A stretch of 32,501 nt of DNA from Bremia lactucae (taxonomy: Eukaryota; Oomycota; Peronosporomycetes; Peronosporales; Peronosporaceae): NCBI RefSeq assembly GCF_004359215.1, contig NC_090620.1, positions 660,370 to 692,870 on the forward strand. Direction: 5' to 3'. The notes under the pieces were generated by a model. That model made no database searches. It had not been told where the DNA came from and saw only the letters and a program-made list of their open reading frames with translations. This document shows, piece by piece, positions 9,061 to 19,329 of the stretch (position 1 is its first letter; each line of letters opens with the position of its first letter). Position numbers and translations under genes: made by a program.

Positions 9061-10560
9061 CGTCGCGATGGTAATGCGTTCGTCCTAATCGGGCTGCTGA
9101 CGCAGAACTCGAAGCGGAGGTGGCGTTGGAGCGCGCTGCGCAAGCAGCGCGGACGTCGACTGAGATCCGTCAGTCGAATCGCGAGTTGCTCGAGCGTGTA
9201 AGGATGCTGGAGCGCGATATCGTTGGTTACCCGCAAACTGGATCGCAGCCTCGCCTGATGTCGGCTCAGCGAAGGCTCGCCGGGAAGGACGCTCGATTTA
9301 CCCGCCAATAACTCAGCCTGCTGAGCAGACTCGGAAATCGTAGCTGGGAGCTGCGCCTGCAGCCGCTGGACGTAGAACGTCAGATGCAATCGAAGGGACG
9401 TAGGATTGTCGAGAGTGTAGGCTTCTTTAATCCTTTTAAATACCTTAAAAGGTCCAATAAATCTTGGAGCGAGTTTACTCGCTCCCAAGTTTGTTACTGC
9501 TGAGTCTCTTTTGCCTTCGGTCGACAGGAGTTAACGATCGCCTGGCTTAAAAATTTCGTGTTCTTTCTTCCACGTTTGTCAGCGTCCTATTTTTGTTTGT
9601 CCACAGATTCCTGAAGCGTATCCCGGACAAACCGGAATATTGACTGCCGCTGCAGCATGAAGTCGCTCACGGCGACGTCATCGGTCGGACGCGCCGATGG
9701 TCGCGGCGCGTAATTAGCCGCATTAGGCGGTGCCGAGGACGTCGAGCCCTCGATATCGGATCAATCAATGTCTGCGAAGTCCATTTGCCGAGGGTGGCGC
9801 CGCTTTGGTGGCGTCGAGATCGGTAGTCGCACCTGCGACCGTGTGACCACATTAGTGCTGGTCATGGCGTGAGCTGCACTCAATAATTGTGGATGCTCGA
9901 GATCGGCTGTATTTTTCCCAGAGTCGAGTCACGAAGCGCCTTCGGACTTCCCACAGCAAGAAGAGCGGGAACGCGAGGGTGGCGCGCGTTAGTATCGAAG
10001 AAAGTCGTCATACCCATGACGCGTGTTCTACATTGTTGAGCGTGAACTCATTAAGCGGTAGGAATGAGCTCCAATTAGTAAATGATGTCGCGAAGCTGCG
10101 AAGAACGTATTCGAGAACGCGATTGAGGCGTTCAGTTTGATTATCCGTTTTCGGATGGCCGCCGTCGTCATGAGCAAATTTGTTCCGAGAAGCTCGACCA
10201 GAAAGCGGACGTAAATCGTGGATCGCGATCGGACAATTTTGATTCTGAAAGACCATGAGGGCGGCGTCGATGAAGGGCACCGTGGCCTCGGCCGCGGTGA
10301 TTTATGCCATAACATGAACGAGATGACTCATTTAGCTGAAGCGGTCGACGAATACCAGGATGCCCGTGCGGCCTTTGTCGTCGGACGGAAGGCCGAAGAT
10401 GAAGTACATAGAAATCGAGCGCCATGCCTCCGAGGCAATGGGAAGTGGTCGTAGGGGAGCCTGCGACGAAGGTGATGGCTTCACATGCTGGCAAATTTCG
10501 CAGACCCGCACCCAATTACGCACCCACTTTTACAAGTGAGGCCAGTAAAAATTGCGCGAA
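9060..10560 (-). pseudogene. Gypsy-1 integrase, first catalytic Asp lost
   Basis: Would insert the cDNA. On the minus strand the zinc-finger end VRVCEICQHVKPS (near 10510) leads into the core WRSISMYFIFGLPSDDKGR. The family has Asp in this SMDF position; here the codon is TAT, Tyr. The rest of the core follows in three frames: VFVDRFS, then SDRDPRFTSAFW with the second Asp (near 10200), then KTDNQTERLNRVLEYV with the Glu (about 10140). FLPLNEFTLNN follows. The C-terminal barrel is MGASKLAPRFIGPFKVFKR (9488 down) with a Pro/Ser/Arg-rich linker to the chromodomain. Frameshifts occur at about 10320, 10200 and 9500. Confidence 0.85.
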
Positions 10561-10999
10561 ACAGCCGAAAGTCTTTTCACGGCCCAGGTGACCTCCCGTT
10601 GGGAACCATGGAACTCGTGAATAATCCGAACTCGTAGATCAGGATTGTTGGCAACCACCGTCCGTGGCTCTTCGAAACATCGATGCTGTACACCAACATA
10701 TCTCTGTCAAAGCTGTAAAGTGTGATGTTATAACGCTTCGAACGAGAAAGAGCACCCAGTTAAGCATCGTTGGGTGAACGTAGATACGCGATTATGTCAG
10801 CATAATCGGGGTCGCCGTCGTAAGCCGCTACAGTTTTATCGAGAAGAGGCAATACTGAACCGACTCGAGTTAAATTCAGTGTCACACACGCCGCACACCT
10901 GTCGTCATCATCGTCGTCAGTATCTGACGACACAAGTCCAGGCGAGGATCATAGTCAGGACGTCGCGACAGGGCATCGGCAATAATATTAGCCTTGTCC

Positions 11000-12450
11000 G
11001 GCTTGTAGTGAACGACGAAGTTGTACTCAATACTAAAAAAGCCAGCGAGTCATTCGTTGCGACAGATGAGGGCTTTTCGTTGCGGTTCCCAATGACGCGT
11101 GATCGGGTACAGCATAGCCAATAGTTTTTTGCCGTGAACGGGATTATTCTTCTCAGCAGGCTTGAGTTTTCGTGGTTGATAGCTCACGACCCGTTCATGA
11201 CCGTCATCGTCAAATTCCATGAATGCGTAGCCGATCGCGAAATCGCTGGCATCGCATACGACATGAAACGGCTTCGACTCGTCCGGCAAGATTAAGACTG
11301 GAGCCGAAATTATGCTCTTCTTCACGGATTCAAACGCGGCCTGATGATCGAGACGCCACGACCACGTGACGTCTTTTTTAGGAGAGTCGATAATGGTTCA
11401 ATAGATCTCGCTTAATTCATTGTGCACTTGTGAAGATAAATGGCTAAACCAAGCCATTGACGCAACTCTCTGGGGTTCGTAGGTGGGCCATGAGCAGATA
11501 GATAAAAACTTTTCAGGATCGACTCGGACACCTGCTTTACTTGCGAAGCAGCCGAGCACCGGAATTTTCGGTGCGCAAAATACACCCTATTTCGAATTCG
11601 CGTAAAGTTTATTGTCTCGCATCACTAAAAATACTTGTTTTAAGTGTCCCTAATGTACTTCGACTTCACTGAGGTCGCCATCAGCGCGACTATGAATAAA
11701 TTATAGTCGAAGTAGCTCAGCGCAAACTCGCGGAGTGGTCGCAGCACATGCGACACCATGCGATAAATTGTGACGGGAGCGTTCTTCAGGCCCTGCGGAA
11801 TTTCTAACCATTCTCAGAGCATACCGTTCGGCGTGCTGACCGCTGTCAGGGGAATATCAAGTTTTTTTGTATTTAATCTTGTAAGAGCCATCGGTCGGGT
11901 CGATGGGATGGCCCTGTAAATGGCACTCCCAGACATGGAGTTCAGCACCATGTCCTTCCTGGGAATCGGTGCATGCGCTGGGATAGTGGCATCGTTCAGC
12001 CTATTAAAGGCGTGGACATTACGCCATCCCGCCAGTTGACTTCTTCAGGACTCGAATGGGGTGAGACACTCTCGGGCACATGGCAGGCTTTGCGGCAGCC
12101 CTCAAAGAAATTAACAATCACCTTGACTTGATCGCTCGGCAGCGGCCGCTGCGGCGTCACACAGTATGTAGACTCAGGTATGAGGTCAATCTCGTGTTGA
12201 ACTCCCCGATCAGCAGGGAGTTCAGCCGGTATCTTGTCTGAAACACGTCTGCGAATTCGCTGACGCTTTGATAGGCTGGGTTTCGTGATTCGAGTAAAGG
12301 ATAGTCGCGAATCGCTCTTTCCACACTGACTTTGGATCAGCACTCTTGCGACGTAGAGCAGACCCTTCCGCCTCAAGTGATAAGATGCTGTTCGCAGCCT
12401 CCTCTATGACCAAGCGCACTTGATCAATTATACCTGCCTCGAGGTCGCAC
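11000..12450 (-). pseudogene. Gypsy-1 reverse transcriptase and RNase H
   Basis: RT sits between the protease linker and RNase H. On the minus strand the N-terminal part reads HEIDLIPESTYCVTPQRPL (near 12190), a typical gypsy RT entry. The active-site block, canonically YFDD, is SYFDYNLFI (codons at 11703-11714): the last catalytic Asp is Tyr. After several stops the RNase H block is well kept at 11325-11050: SIISAPVLILPDESKPFHV, CDASDFAIGYAFMEFDDDG, VSYQPRKLKPAEKN. Then comes NFVVHYKPDKANIIADALSR near 11000. The RNase H catalytic Asp in CDAS is present. The element could not have moved on its own with this RT. Confidence 0.85.
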
Positions 12451-12700
12451 AGGAAATGCTTCCATGACAGACCTGGAAGCCGTGTAATGGAGGTAATACT
12501 GCGAGGTGGCTTTTCGACGTCGACGAATCGACGGCATCGTGAGCTGCCTTCTACGAACTCCAACAGGTGGATCGACGCTAAGTCGGTCGGGCTGTGGTCA
12601 CATACAGGGGTATCACCTCCCTCCAGGTAAGAAAGGCCCTGAACATTCATACCGGACCTATTTGACGGGAGAATCGCAGGTTTGGTCGTCGTCGTGTAAT

Positions 12701-12830
12701 GTGGGAGCCCCTGCTCGACCACGGTTCATTTGAGTGGGAGACCTTACTCGACCACCGTAGTTTCTTGTGGGAGCCCCCGCTCAACAATATTTTTTATGTG
12801 GGAGCCTTTGCTCGACCACTTTCTCGAATA
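12701..12830 (-). repeat. Four tandem 33-bp repeats in the protease-RT linker
   Basis: GTGGGAG recurs at 12701, 12734, 12767 and 12798, with spacings of 33, 33 and 31, followed each time by a variant of CCCCTGCTCGACCAC. On the minus strand the unit encodes an 11-residue VVEQGLPH-like peptide, so three of four units keep the frame length. The array lies between protease and RT coding sequence. Confidence 0.85.
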
Positions 12831-13010
12831 CTTCTCGGCGATGCCAAGTTCGCGAATCGCCTGGGGCGTCTAGAAGAGCTGCGCAAGAAGTACAAAGAGG
12901 GCCATCGCTCTCTCCATGCACTGCCCATGTCGTAGATGGACCGCCTACCACGGCGACGTGAGACCAGTCTCTTGGGGCGACCAAGTATGCGTTAACACCT
13001 CGCTGGCCTT

Positions 13011-13462
13011 TTAACGTTTGACAGACCGCGACAACCGGTCGATCTGGGGCCGATATCGTGCCAGCCACGGAACATTCAAGATACAATCAAACGCATAGCT
13101 CATGGATATAACCAAGAAGTTGTCGTTGTTGCTAAAATCATCGAAAGTGTATGGCAGCGACACTTCTCGTCGTGGAAGACGACGAAGCTTTCCATCAGCC
13201 ATTTTCACCACAACTTCGTCAGGGCCTTCTCGGACAGGAGCGCGCGTCGGTAGTGACGATAGACACGATGCGCGAAAGAAGTTGTTAGTCGCTTCCGAAT
13301 TAAGGAGCGCGTGCAAAGGCCGCCGGGAACCGGCGAAGTAAAGATTCATGATAATCAGCCGCGAGTTGCCATTCGATGAGTTGGCAGTCAAATGTGCATA
13401 GAGCACGCTGGGGCTAGGAGTCCGGGTTACTACCGGAGGACCCGGACTTAGGTTCCAACCAG
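13011..13462 (-). pseudogene. Gypsy-1 aspartic protease, catalytic triad broken
   Basis: On the minus strand the frame enters from the junction hairpin half-site (PTGWNLSPGPPVV) and continues in frame into the protease: LYAHLTANSSNGNSRLI, then the active site ALLNSEATNNFFRASCL. The family has DSGATN; here the Asp is Asn and the Gly is Glu. The flap and C-terminal part follow: VVVKMADGKLRRLP and LVISMSYAFDCILNVPWLAR. The frame is open for at least 131 codons. The gag side is missing because the element ends at about 13477. Confidence 0.85.
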
Positions 13463-13477
13463 TAGGGTGCCCCGGAC

Positions 13478-13648
13478 CTTAATTATATTAAATACGGTTT
13501 ACTTTAACCCTCTTTAAGCAAGTGTTTTAAAGAGAGTCTTCCTCTGCACGTACTAGTGTACGTGAAGTGACGTGAGGCACCATTCGCCCTGAAGCAGTGC
13601 AAAGTGGACTTGTACTGAAGCAGTACAAGTCGGCAGTGCCCCGTTACA
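13478..13648 (+). repeat. Inverted scrap of a Gypsy-2-like LTR
   Basis: Blocks TTTAACCCT, CTTCCTCTGC, GTGTACGTGAAGT and CAGTGCCCCGTTACA occur in the same order as on the reverse strand of the left Gypsy-2 LTR (13799-13930). So this is a related LTR end in opposite orientation, ending at 13648. It carries an 11-bp-arm inverted repeat (13607-13617/13621-13631). Confidence 0.65.
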
Positions 13649-13798
13649 ACTGGGGTACGAATTTACTGTATCTTGAGTTCCGCTTTCAATCTTATAAGCT
13701 GGGTGAGCTAAATTAAAGCATTGATTTGAAATATTTACATAAGTTCCTTTAATGAAGGCTGGTGCGTCAAATAGCCGATTGAACCGATATAGGATAAG
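13649..13798. other. Short unrecognised stretch between LTR scrap and Gypsy-2
   Basis: No motif recognised. Its last five bases, ATAAG, form the left target-site duplicate of Gypsy-2. Confidence 0.5.
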
Positions 13799-14297
13799 TG
13801 TAATGGGGTACCCTTTTCTAGTACTAATAACAGTACTAGTCAACCTTCACTGACTACTGTGAAGGTGGGGGCGCCTCGGCTACTTCACGTACACGACGGC
13901 AGAGGAAGGGTTAAGTCCTAGCTACCAAAGGTTGAATGTAAGGCTTTAAAATAAGGAAATTGTAAAACTGTTTTAATATGTTAAGTTCTTGCGTAGCGAT
14001 CTTCTATCTACTACCGACTTTATTGTTTTAATAATTAACTATATATGGCGCCTACTTGCGCACCGCACAATCGTGTCTTGTGACGATTGGCGGAGTTTTT
14101 TCAAACTTAAATCATCCCATCAATTGAACTGATGTCTTATTGCGTCAATATTGCCAAATTTGGTAATAGTGGGACTAATAAGTAAGAATTAATGAAGAAA
14201 ATAATTTTGTACTCTTTATATACTTTCTATTATATAAAATAATATTTATTATTCCTCTTATAAGAAATGATATTTATGTACGGGACACCCCGTTACA
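13799..14297 (-). repeat. Gypsy-2 3' LTR (left)
   Basis: Plus-strand ends are TGTAATGGGGTACCC and GACACCCCGTTACA. It matches 21685-22152 throughout; shared blocks include CCCTTTTCTAGTACT, TTTTAATATGTTAAGTTCTT, ATGGCGCCTACTTG and TTGTGACGATTGGCGG. It contains the inverted repeat CTAGTACT/AGTACTAG (13818-13825/13832-13839). Confidence 0.9.
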
Positions 14298-14307
14298 TCA
14301 CCCGCTT
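14298..14307 (-). promoter_or_regulatory. Gypsy-2 polypurine tract
   Basis: AAGCGGGTGA on the minus strand abuts the LTR. This fixes the element's orientation independently of the coding sequence. Confidence 0.6.
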
Positions 14308-14551
14308 AATCAACAGTCACAATAGTGACTGCTCTGGAGCAGAGAAATACAGTTATGTCTTTCCCTGTAAATTTTGCCTTATTGGTTTCCGATTTAAAAC
14401 CAATTTTATTGCATTATTGAATTTGTTAAAAAATAAATTTGTTTGCGCTGTCGTCGAGACCCGTGCGGTAGCTTGCGAGGTTGCAAAGCTGGAAGCTGCA
14501 GATAATGCAAATGTTTCAGTAGACGCTAATGCGTCTACTATGAAAAAAACG

Positions 14552-14656
14552 TCACCTACTCCAATTGGAGGTGAATGCTATATGTCACCTGCTACTCCCA
14601 TTGCAGGTGGCAGTGATAAGTCACCTGCTACTCCCATTGTAGGTGACTGGGCCGAG
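14552..14656 (+). repeat. Three tandem 33/36-bp repeats in the antisense frame
   Basis: TCACCT...CCNATT...AGGTG units start at 14552, 14585 and 14621 and encode SPTPI, SPATPI and SPATPI modules. Each unit is itself an inverted repeat of the TCACCT/AGGTGA type. Confidence 0.85.
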
Positions 14657-15493
14657 TCGGCGTCATCGCCCGACTCTGTGGCAACTGTTAAGGCCTCCGG
14701 GTCAACAGGGGCCACGTCCGTTAAATTACGGCTTCTAACGTGACAACCAAAGAGGTGATGACGAAGTTGTTTGACACTTCGTCAGACCCTTTTATTGCGG
14801 AGTCATCTTGTGATGACTCCATGGACGACGATACTCTGGTGATGTCAGTATGCATCACCAGTAACGAAATGATCGTGAAAGTCACTTCGGCAAGCAGGCT
14901 ACTGGTGGTGCTAGTATGCATCACCAGGGACGGAATGATTCTAAGGATCTCTCCGATAGTAATGTTAGCGCTAACATTAACATGAGCAAAAGTAAGAGGC
15001 CGCAATATTTTGCGATCTGCTCCCAAAAAGAAGCCTTGGTTGCACTATAAGGGCAACCTAACTCGTTGGTCTAATATGACCAACGATTGGTGCCATATTT
15101 CGTTATTCGACTCGTCCAGGCTTCACAAGCCTGGTGAGGAAAAAATTGAATTCTTCGTCGATGCCTTTTTCCGGCATTGGTGGTACACGCAAAGAATGTC
15201 ACTCCTTTGTTCCAAGCTTAGGAAGCAGTCGTACAGAATGTGCAAGACATATAGAGCGGGTTGTCAAATCGGATACTTTCCTTGAACAGTTCGAAAAACG
15301 GACTGTAGCCGGTGCGCGCTACAAGCTGCACCGTTTGCCTAGAGAGGCAGTATTACATTGCCGCTCGTGTGAGGACGCATGCCCATGCAGTTTTAAGGGG
15401 GCAGGTCATGCTCTTTAGGAGGCATACTCCCTTAAAGACCTATTATTGAAGGATGCTAATCTCTTGTGAGATGCGCGAAGGGATTGTGAATCT

Positions 15494-15739
15494 CTAATCT
15501 TTTTTCCGAGCGCGGAGAGCGCTCGTTCTCTGATGGACCCTCTGTCGAGGAGGATTGGTCTCGTCGTACTGTCGAACGAGACCCGGAACGTCCATCATCA
15601 GTTGGGAACGGGGTTCCCAACTATTATGCAAGGGTGTATGCCCTCGCCAACGAACGAGTTTTCTCGTTCGAACCCCTGAACTCACAGTGGTTCGAGAAGC
15701 GTTCCACAAGGAAACACTTTCACCACTCGAATCCGTCAA
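15494..15739 (-). pseudogene. Gypsy-2 chromodomain (C-terminus of pol)
   Basis: A minus-strand frame of 81 codons contains KLVRWRGHTPLHNSWEPRS followed by QLMMDVPGLVRQYDE. This is the diagnostic core of gypsy chromodomains (VRWxGxxxxxxSWEPxxxL plus exit helix). The N-terminal strand is decayed (MTDSSGESVSLWNASRTTV). It is separated from the integrase barrel by a linker of about 350 bp with stops, in which the plus strand is also open. This is the real end of pol, so the antisense frame overlaps it. Confidence 0.85.
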
Positions 15740-16099
15740 TGGATGTGGAGGGGAGGGGGAGGAAAGGTTGGGTCCGCCTCATTCGCCGAACCCGAGTCAA
15801 CATCGTTACTTGGATAATGTCCTCCATTATTTATGGGAGAACTTTAATCACGAGAGATCCCGTCGTCGCGACTTAGTGACGACAGTCGACCGTGTTCCCG
15901 CGAAAAGTTGAAAAACTGTGCGCAAGTTGCGGTTGATCAACGTGCGAACGAAAGGACATATGAGTCCTTTTAAAACGAGCTTGTGACAGCTCGTCAAACG
16001 ATCTCTTCCTTGGAGAAAGAGTGGATCGTCTGGTTCACGAGAATCAGACTTTGACCCGAGACCATAAGTCTATGGCTCGGCACCATCAGGATTTGGCGG

Positions 16100-17500
16100 A
16101 TGCCCTAGACCGTGCCGTTTAGATTCAGAACGATAAAAAGCCTCGTACTAATGGTACGGTCGGAGGCGTCAGACATAAATTTAGGATCCGTACGCTTCCT
16201 AAGAGGCAGCTCGATCGTGTACGCATTGCCTTGGCGATGTAGTACACGAAACGGGCCGATATACCTGGCAGTAATTTCTAACTGCCGACATTCGTCACTA
16301 CACGTTTTGGTAGGTTTACCGTATACAGTACGACTAGATCAGTAACATTAATGACAGAATGTTTGCTCTTCCGTTTTTCAGTGTTCCGTTTCTGGCGGCC
16401 CACCGCATCAGCGATGGAATTCTCTACGAAACGGTCCACTGATTCTTTAGCCATCGAAATTATCTTGCTTACTCGGTTTTGTTTTTGTCTTCAGTATGAC
16501 CGGTGCGCGCTACGGAGATGTTGTTCCCCCTCATTAGTGAGAGCATTATTGTTCTCATTAATATTATTGTTTTCGATGCTTAGTATTTCAGCATCGATAT
16601 CAAAGTCAGTAATAGTATTATCGCTATTGCTAAGTTTATCCACTTCAATGTTGATTGAAACAACATTTGTATCTTTCGCATTATCTCAATAGTCAATGCG
16701 TGATAAGCAAGAGCTAGATTGTTCTTTGCTCGAGCGAGTCTCCCCTCCTCTTAAATAAGAGTCACTTCATACAAGGTGGGTATACGTGGATGGCATAGGC
16801 TATTCACGAAAAGAGGTGTATGCTTTGTAGAAGCATGCACTGGATTGTTGATGGCAATTTCAGCCATCGACAAGAACTCGGTCCCTCGTAAAAGTGGGGA
16901 CTTACCCGCGAAGTATCTCTTCGAGGATACGATTTGCACGTTATGTCTGACCATCCTGAAACAGATGGTCAAAAGTTGACATTTCCAATTGTTTTCCAAG
17001 TGATTTGAACACAGATTGTCAAAATTCCGCCCTGAATCCGGGGTCCCGATCTTAGACCAGTTCACGGGGTAACCCACGGAGTCGAAATATTGTGTCAACA
17101 AAGACACGGGCACAGCCTTGGCTGTATTCGACTCCGGGGCTGCAGCGAGATGTACCATCTTCAAACGACCAACAAACACAAAAATATCATTATTGTTGTG
17201 ATCGTCTTCGAGAAATCAGAAGACGAAGTCCATAGATGCGACTACCAACACTCTGCCAGAACAGGCAGGGGTTGTAACGGAGCACGAGATGAAGCACTCG
17301 GCTCCACCCGTTGACAAACCTCGCAAGCACGTATGTACTTGCGAACGAACTCGTACTGGCGTGGTCAGTAGGGTTCGCGACTTATCGTGAGATAGGTCTT
17401 TTCCCGTCCACGGTGACCACTTATTAGTGCATCGTGGCACTCGGACATGATGCGTGAACGCAAATCATTATGGGTGGGGATGACGACACGAGGTGTGTCG
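16100..17500 (-). pseudogene. Gypsy-2 integrase, catalytic Glu codon is a stop
   Basis: On the minus strand the zinc-finger region runs from about 17500 to 17270. The core starts at VLVVASMDFVF (about 17240, first Asp present) and continues with VFVGRLKMVHLAAAPESN. The second Asp lies in DRDPGFRAEF in another frame. The Glu motif, canonically GQTERAN, has TAA at the Glu codon (plus 16941-16943). FLSMAEIAINNPVHASTKH and TPLFVNSL follow. The C-terminal barrel (near 16290-16170) reads YIGPFRVLHRQGNAYTIEL and then RLRPYHQYEA-like linker sequence. Several frame changes occur. Confidence 0.85.
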
Positions 17501-17899
17501 CCAGCAATGGCTGTGTGGGTACAGTAACCCATTGCGCGTTTTATATCGATCCGTTGAGGATCGATACAGTTTCGATAATCCTTTCAAGGATTGTTGTGGT
17601 GAATTTCCAAGGAGTTCCATCAAACCTTTAAAAAGCCTTATCTTTTCGGTAGGCTCTTCTACGACGGAACTGTTATTCTTGCAACAGTGGGCTCATGTTC
17701 ACGGTTGATTGTTGAATTGGCTCACGCTCACTGTTGATGCAACGGTGAGCTTATCCTCACAGTTGTTATGTGCTGTCGGCTTAAAATTGGGCCAGCGAGA
17801 AAGGGTAACAGCGACGACAGTCGTCAGTTATACTCTTAGGAGAAAGACAACCATCTCGCCATTCCTTGGGAGAGTGTGGACTATTTACGGCCTTGCGTA

Positions 17900-19280
17900 C
17901 AGACGCATGATCCGTAAGAACAATGAACAATTAATCTCCCAAGAGACAGACCGTAAACTTAGCTAGTGCATATTTCATGGCAAGGCTTTCCTTGTCATGC
18001 ACTGGATAATTGCGTTCAGCTGGTTTAAGCTGACGCGACGGAGAGCAGACGACGCGCTTTGCGCCATCTGTGTCATATTGCATTAACGCACAACCAATTG
18101 CAAAAACGCTGGTGCCACAGACCACAAGAAATGGTCTGTCTTGGTCCGCAATCGCCAGGATTGGCGATTGCATCAAGCTTTGCTTAATAACCTCGAAGGA
18201 TGCTGACACTAAGCGTTCCATGATAACTTTACATTTTTTCTTCAAAAAGAAGAAAGATGTACTGTCATTTAGGCATAATTGCGGGGGTACTTTTGTAAGT
18301 ACGCCGCTAAGCCTAAAAACTCTCAAAGTCCCTTAAAATTCGACTGGCACAGGCCAGTCGTTAGTATTTTTACGGATCACAGCGTACACCGTGTTTACCC
18401 ACCCAAGAGGTTGTATTTTGCTTGCAGCGTGTATACGCTTCTTGCGATTTGCATACAACTTATGCTTACGCATAAGGGTAAGAACCTTTTGGACGTGGGT
18501 ATAATCTTCTTCGACGTCTGACTTTCCGTTCATTGCTCTGCTACGAAGGAAGACGTCATCAAAATATCTCGGTACGAAATTCCGCACCGAAGTCAACAGA
18601 CTGGTCACACATCTGTTGAATGTCGCAGAAGCATTACTAAGCCCCTGGGGTATAACTAGCCATTCCGATTGGGGTACTTACTGCTGTGAACAGGATATCC
18701 TGTTCACGCATCCATTAGATCCATTGGCGAAAAGATAGTATTCTTTGACATACCATCAATGATTACGTCTTCTCGTGGTATCGGCGTTTGAGCCGGTACC
18801 GTTGCAGCATTCAAAAAATTTAACGCATGTACAATCCGCCACCCTCCTGTTGCCTTACAAACACAGAAGGTCGGAGAGGTATGTGAAGAGGTTAACTTCC
18901 TAACATGGCCGGCTGCTAAGCGATCGGCAATGAATTTGTCGATCGCTTATACTTGTTCACGAGGCAATGGCCACTGCTTCATGACACAGTATTTCGAACC
19001 TAGTATCAGGTCGATTTCGTGTCGATTGCATTTATCCTTAAGCAACTCGCACGGTACGGATTCAGGGAATACATCCTTGAATTCGATCAAATCCTTATAT
19101 AAAAGATTTGTCTTCAAAGACTCCCAGGATTGGGACGTAAAACGTTCCATCCGAGTCTTCTCATCAAAGATATTTTCGTCCATCGATGAGCTGCTGAGAA
19201 CCGATTTGCTCGGCCACGTATTTGTCATCTGTGACAAGTACACATATCTACTTGAATTTGCCACTACGCAAATCACGCAA
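17900..19280 (-). pseudogene. Gypsy-2 reverse transcriptase and RNase H
   Basis: On the minus strand the entry block is KDLIEFKDVFPESVPCELL and NRHEIDLILGSKYCVMKQW (19276-18947). Then come RKLTSSHTSPTFCVCKATG, WRIVHALNFLNAATVPAQT and IPREDVIIDGMSKNTIFS. The active site is PRYFDDVFLRSRAMNG, with YFDD intact at plus 18566-18555. The thumb and connection follow at 18530-18330, and RNase H at about 18230-17931: SPILAIADQDRPFLVV, CGTSVFAIGCALMQYDTDG, SPSRQLKPAERNYPVHDKE. The RNase H Asp usually seen in CDAS is Gly here. Stops and three or more frameshifts are present. Confidence 0.88.
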
Positions 19281-19329
19281 GAACCATTTTGGTTCCAGCG
19301 TTGGCAATTGAGTTATCTCCGAAATTAAT

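Larger units (their letters stand above)
8170..9311 (+). pseudogene. Antisense reading frame of Gypsy-1 (pol-opposed ORF)
   Basis: Function unknown. Between the 3' LTR and the end of pol, the strand opposite to pol is open for long stretches: a 216-codon frame at 8349-8999 and a 63-codon frame at 9120-9311 that is open from about 9094. An acidic, Ser/Asp-rich piece (DADIRPSALSDLSRADTPD) lies at about 8167-8223. The last piece has a strong heptad-like pattern (AELEAEVALERAAQAARTS, then NRELLERVRMLERDI) and ends at a TAA. It lies opposite the linker of pol between the integrase barrel and the chromodomain. A minus-strand frame (8411-8995) competes over the same bases, so part of this may be GC-driven shadow. 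Support comes from the same arrangement in Gypsy-2, Gypsy-A and Gypsy-B. Confidence 0.45.
7728..13477 (-). mobile_element. Gypsy-1, chromodomain Ty3/gypsy element lacking gag and 5' LTR
   Basis: Minus-strand order from the right is protease (13460), RT, RNase H, integrase, chromodomain (about 8800), 3' LTR (8022-7728). This is the gypsy order, with integrase after RT. The element inserted into copia-2 RT sequence. Its right end breaks inside the gag-protease junction hairpin (13459-13477), beyond which lies an inverted LTR scrap. Its GC content and sequence differ clearly from Gypsy-2, so it is another family. Catalytic losses in protease, RT and integrase show it is long dead. Confidence 0.9.
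14540..16122 (+). pseudogene. Antisense reading frame of Gypsy-2 (pol-opposed ORF)
   Basis: Function unknown. The strand opposite to pol reads from an ATG at 14540 (MKKTSPTPIGGECYMSPAT). First comes a Ser/Thr/Pro/Ala-rich domain with three near-identical repeats, then an acidic patch (AESSCDDSMDDDT, near 14800). A mixed region follows (NDWCHISLFDSSRLHKPGE near 15090, VVKSDTFLEQFEKRTVAGA near 15260), then a Glu/Arg-rich part opposite the chromodomain. It ends in a helix-rich tail (NELVTARQTISSLEKE, VDRLVHENQTLTRDHKS, then DLADALDRAV) stopping at TAG 16120-16122. Four or more frame changes and stops are needed. 14298-15490 shows no pol homology on the minus strand, so this part is not a shadow. 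From 15490 to 16122 the frame faces pol. Confidence 0.55.

Noticed and set aside
14552..14656. CRISPR-like array (regular repeats)
   Set aside because: Three degenerate 33/36-bp coding repeats in a eukaryotic retroelement, with no spacers between units.
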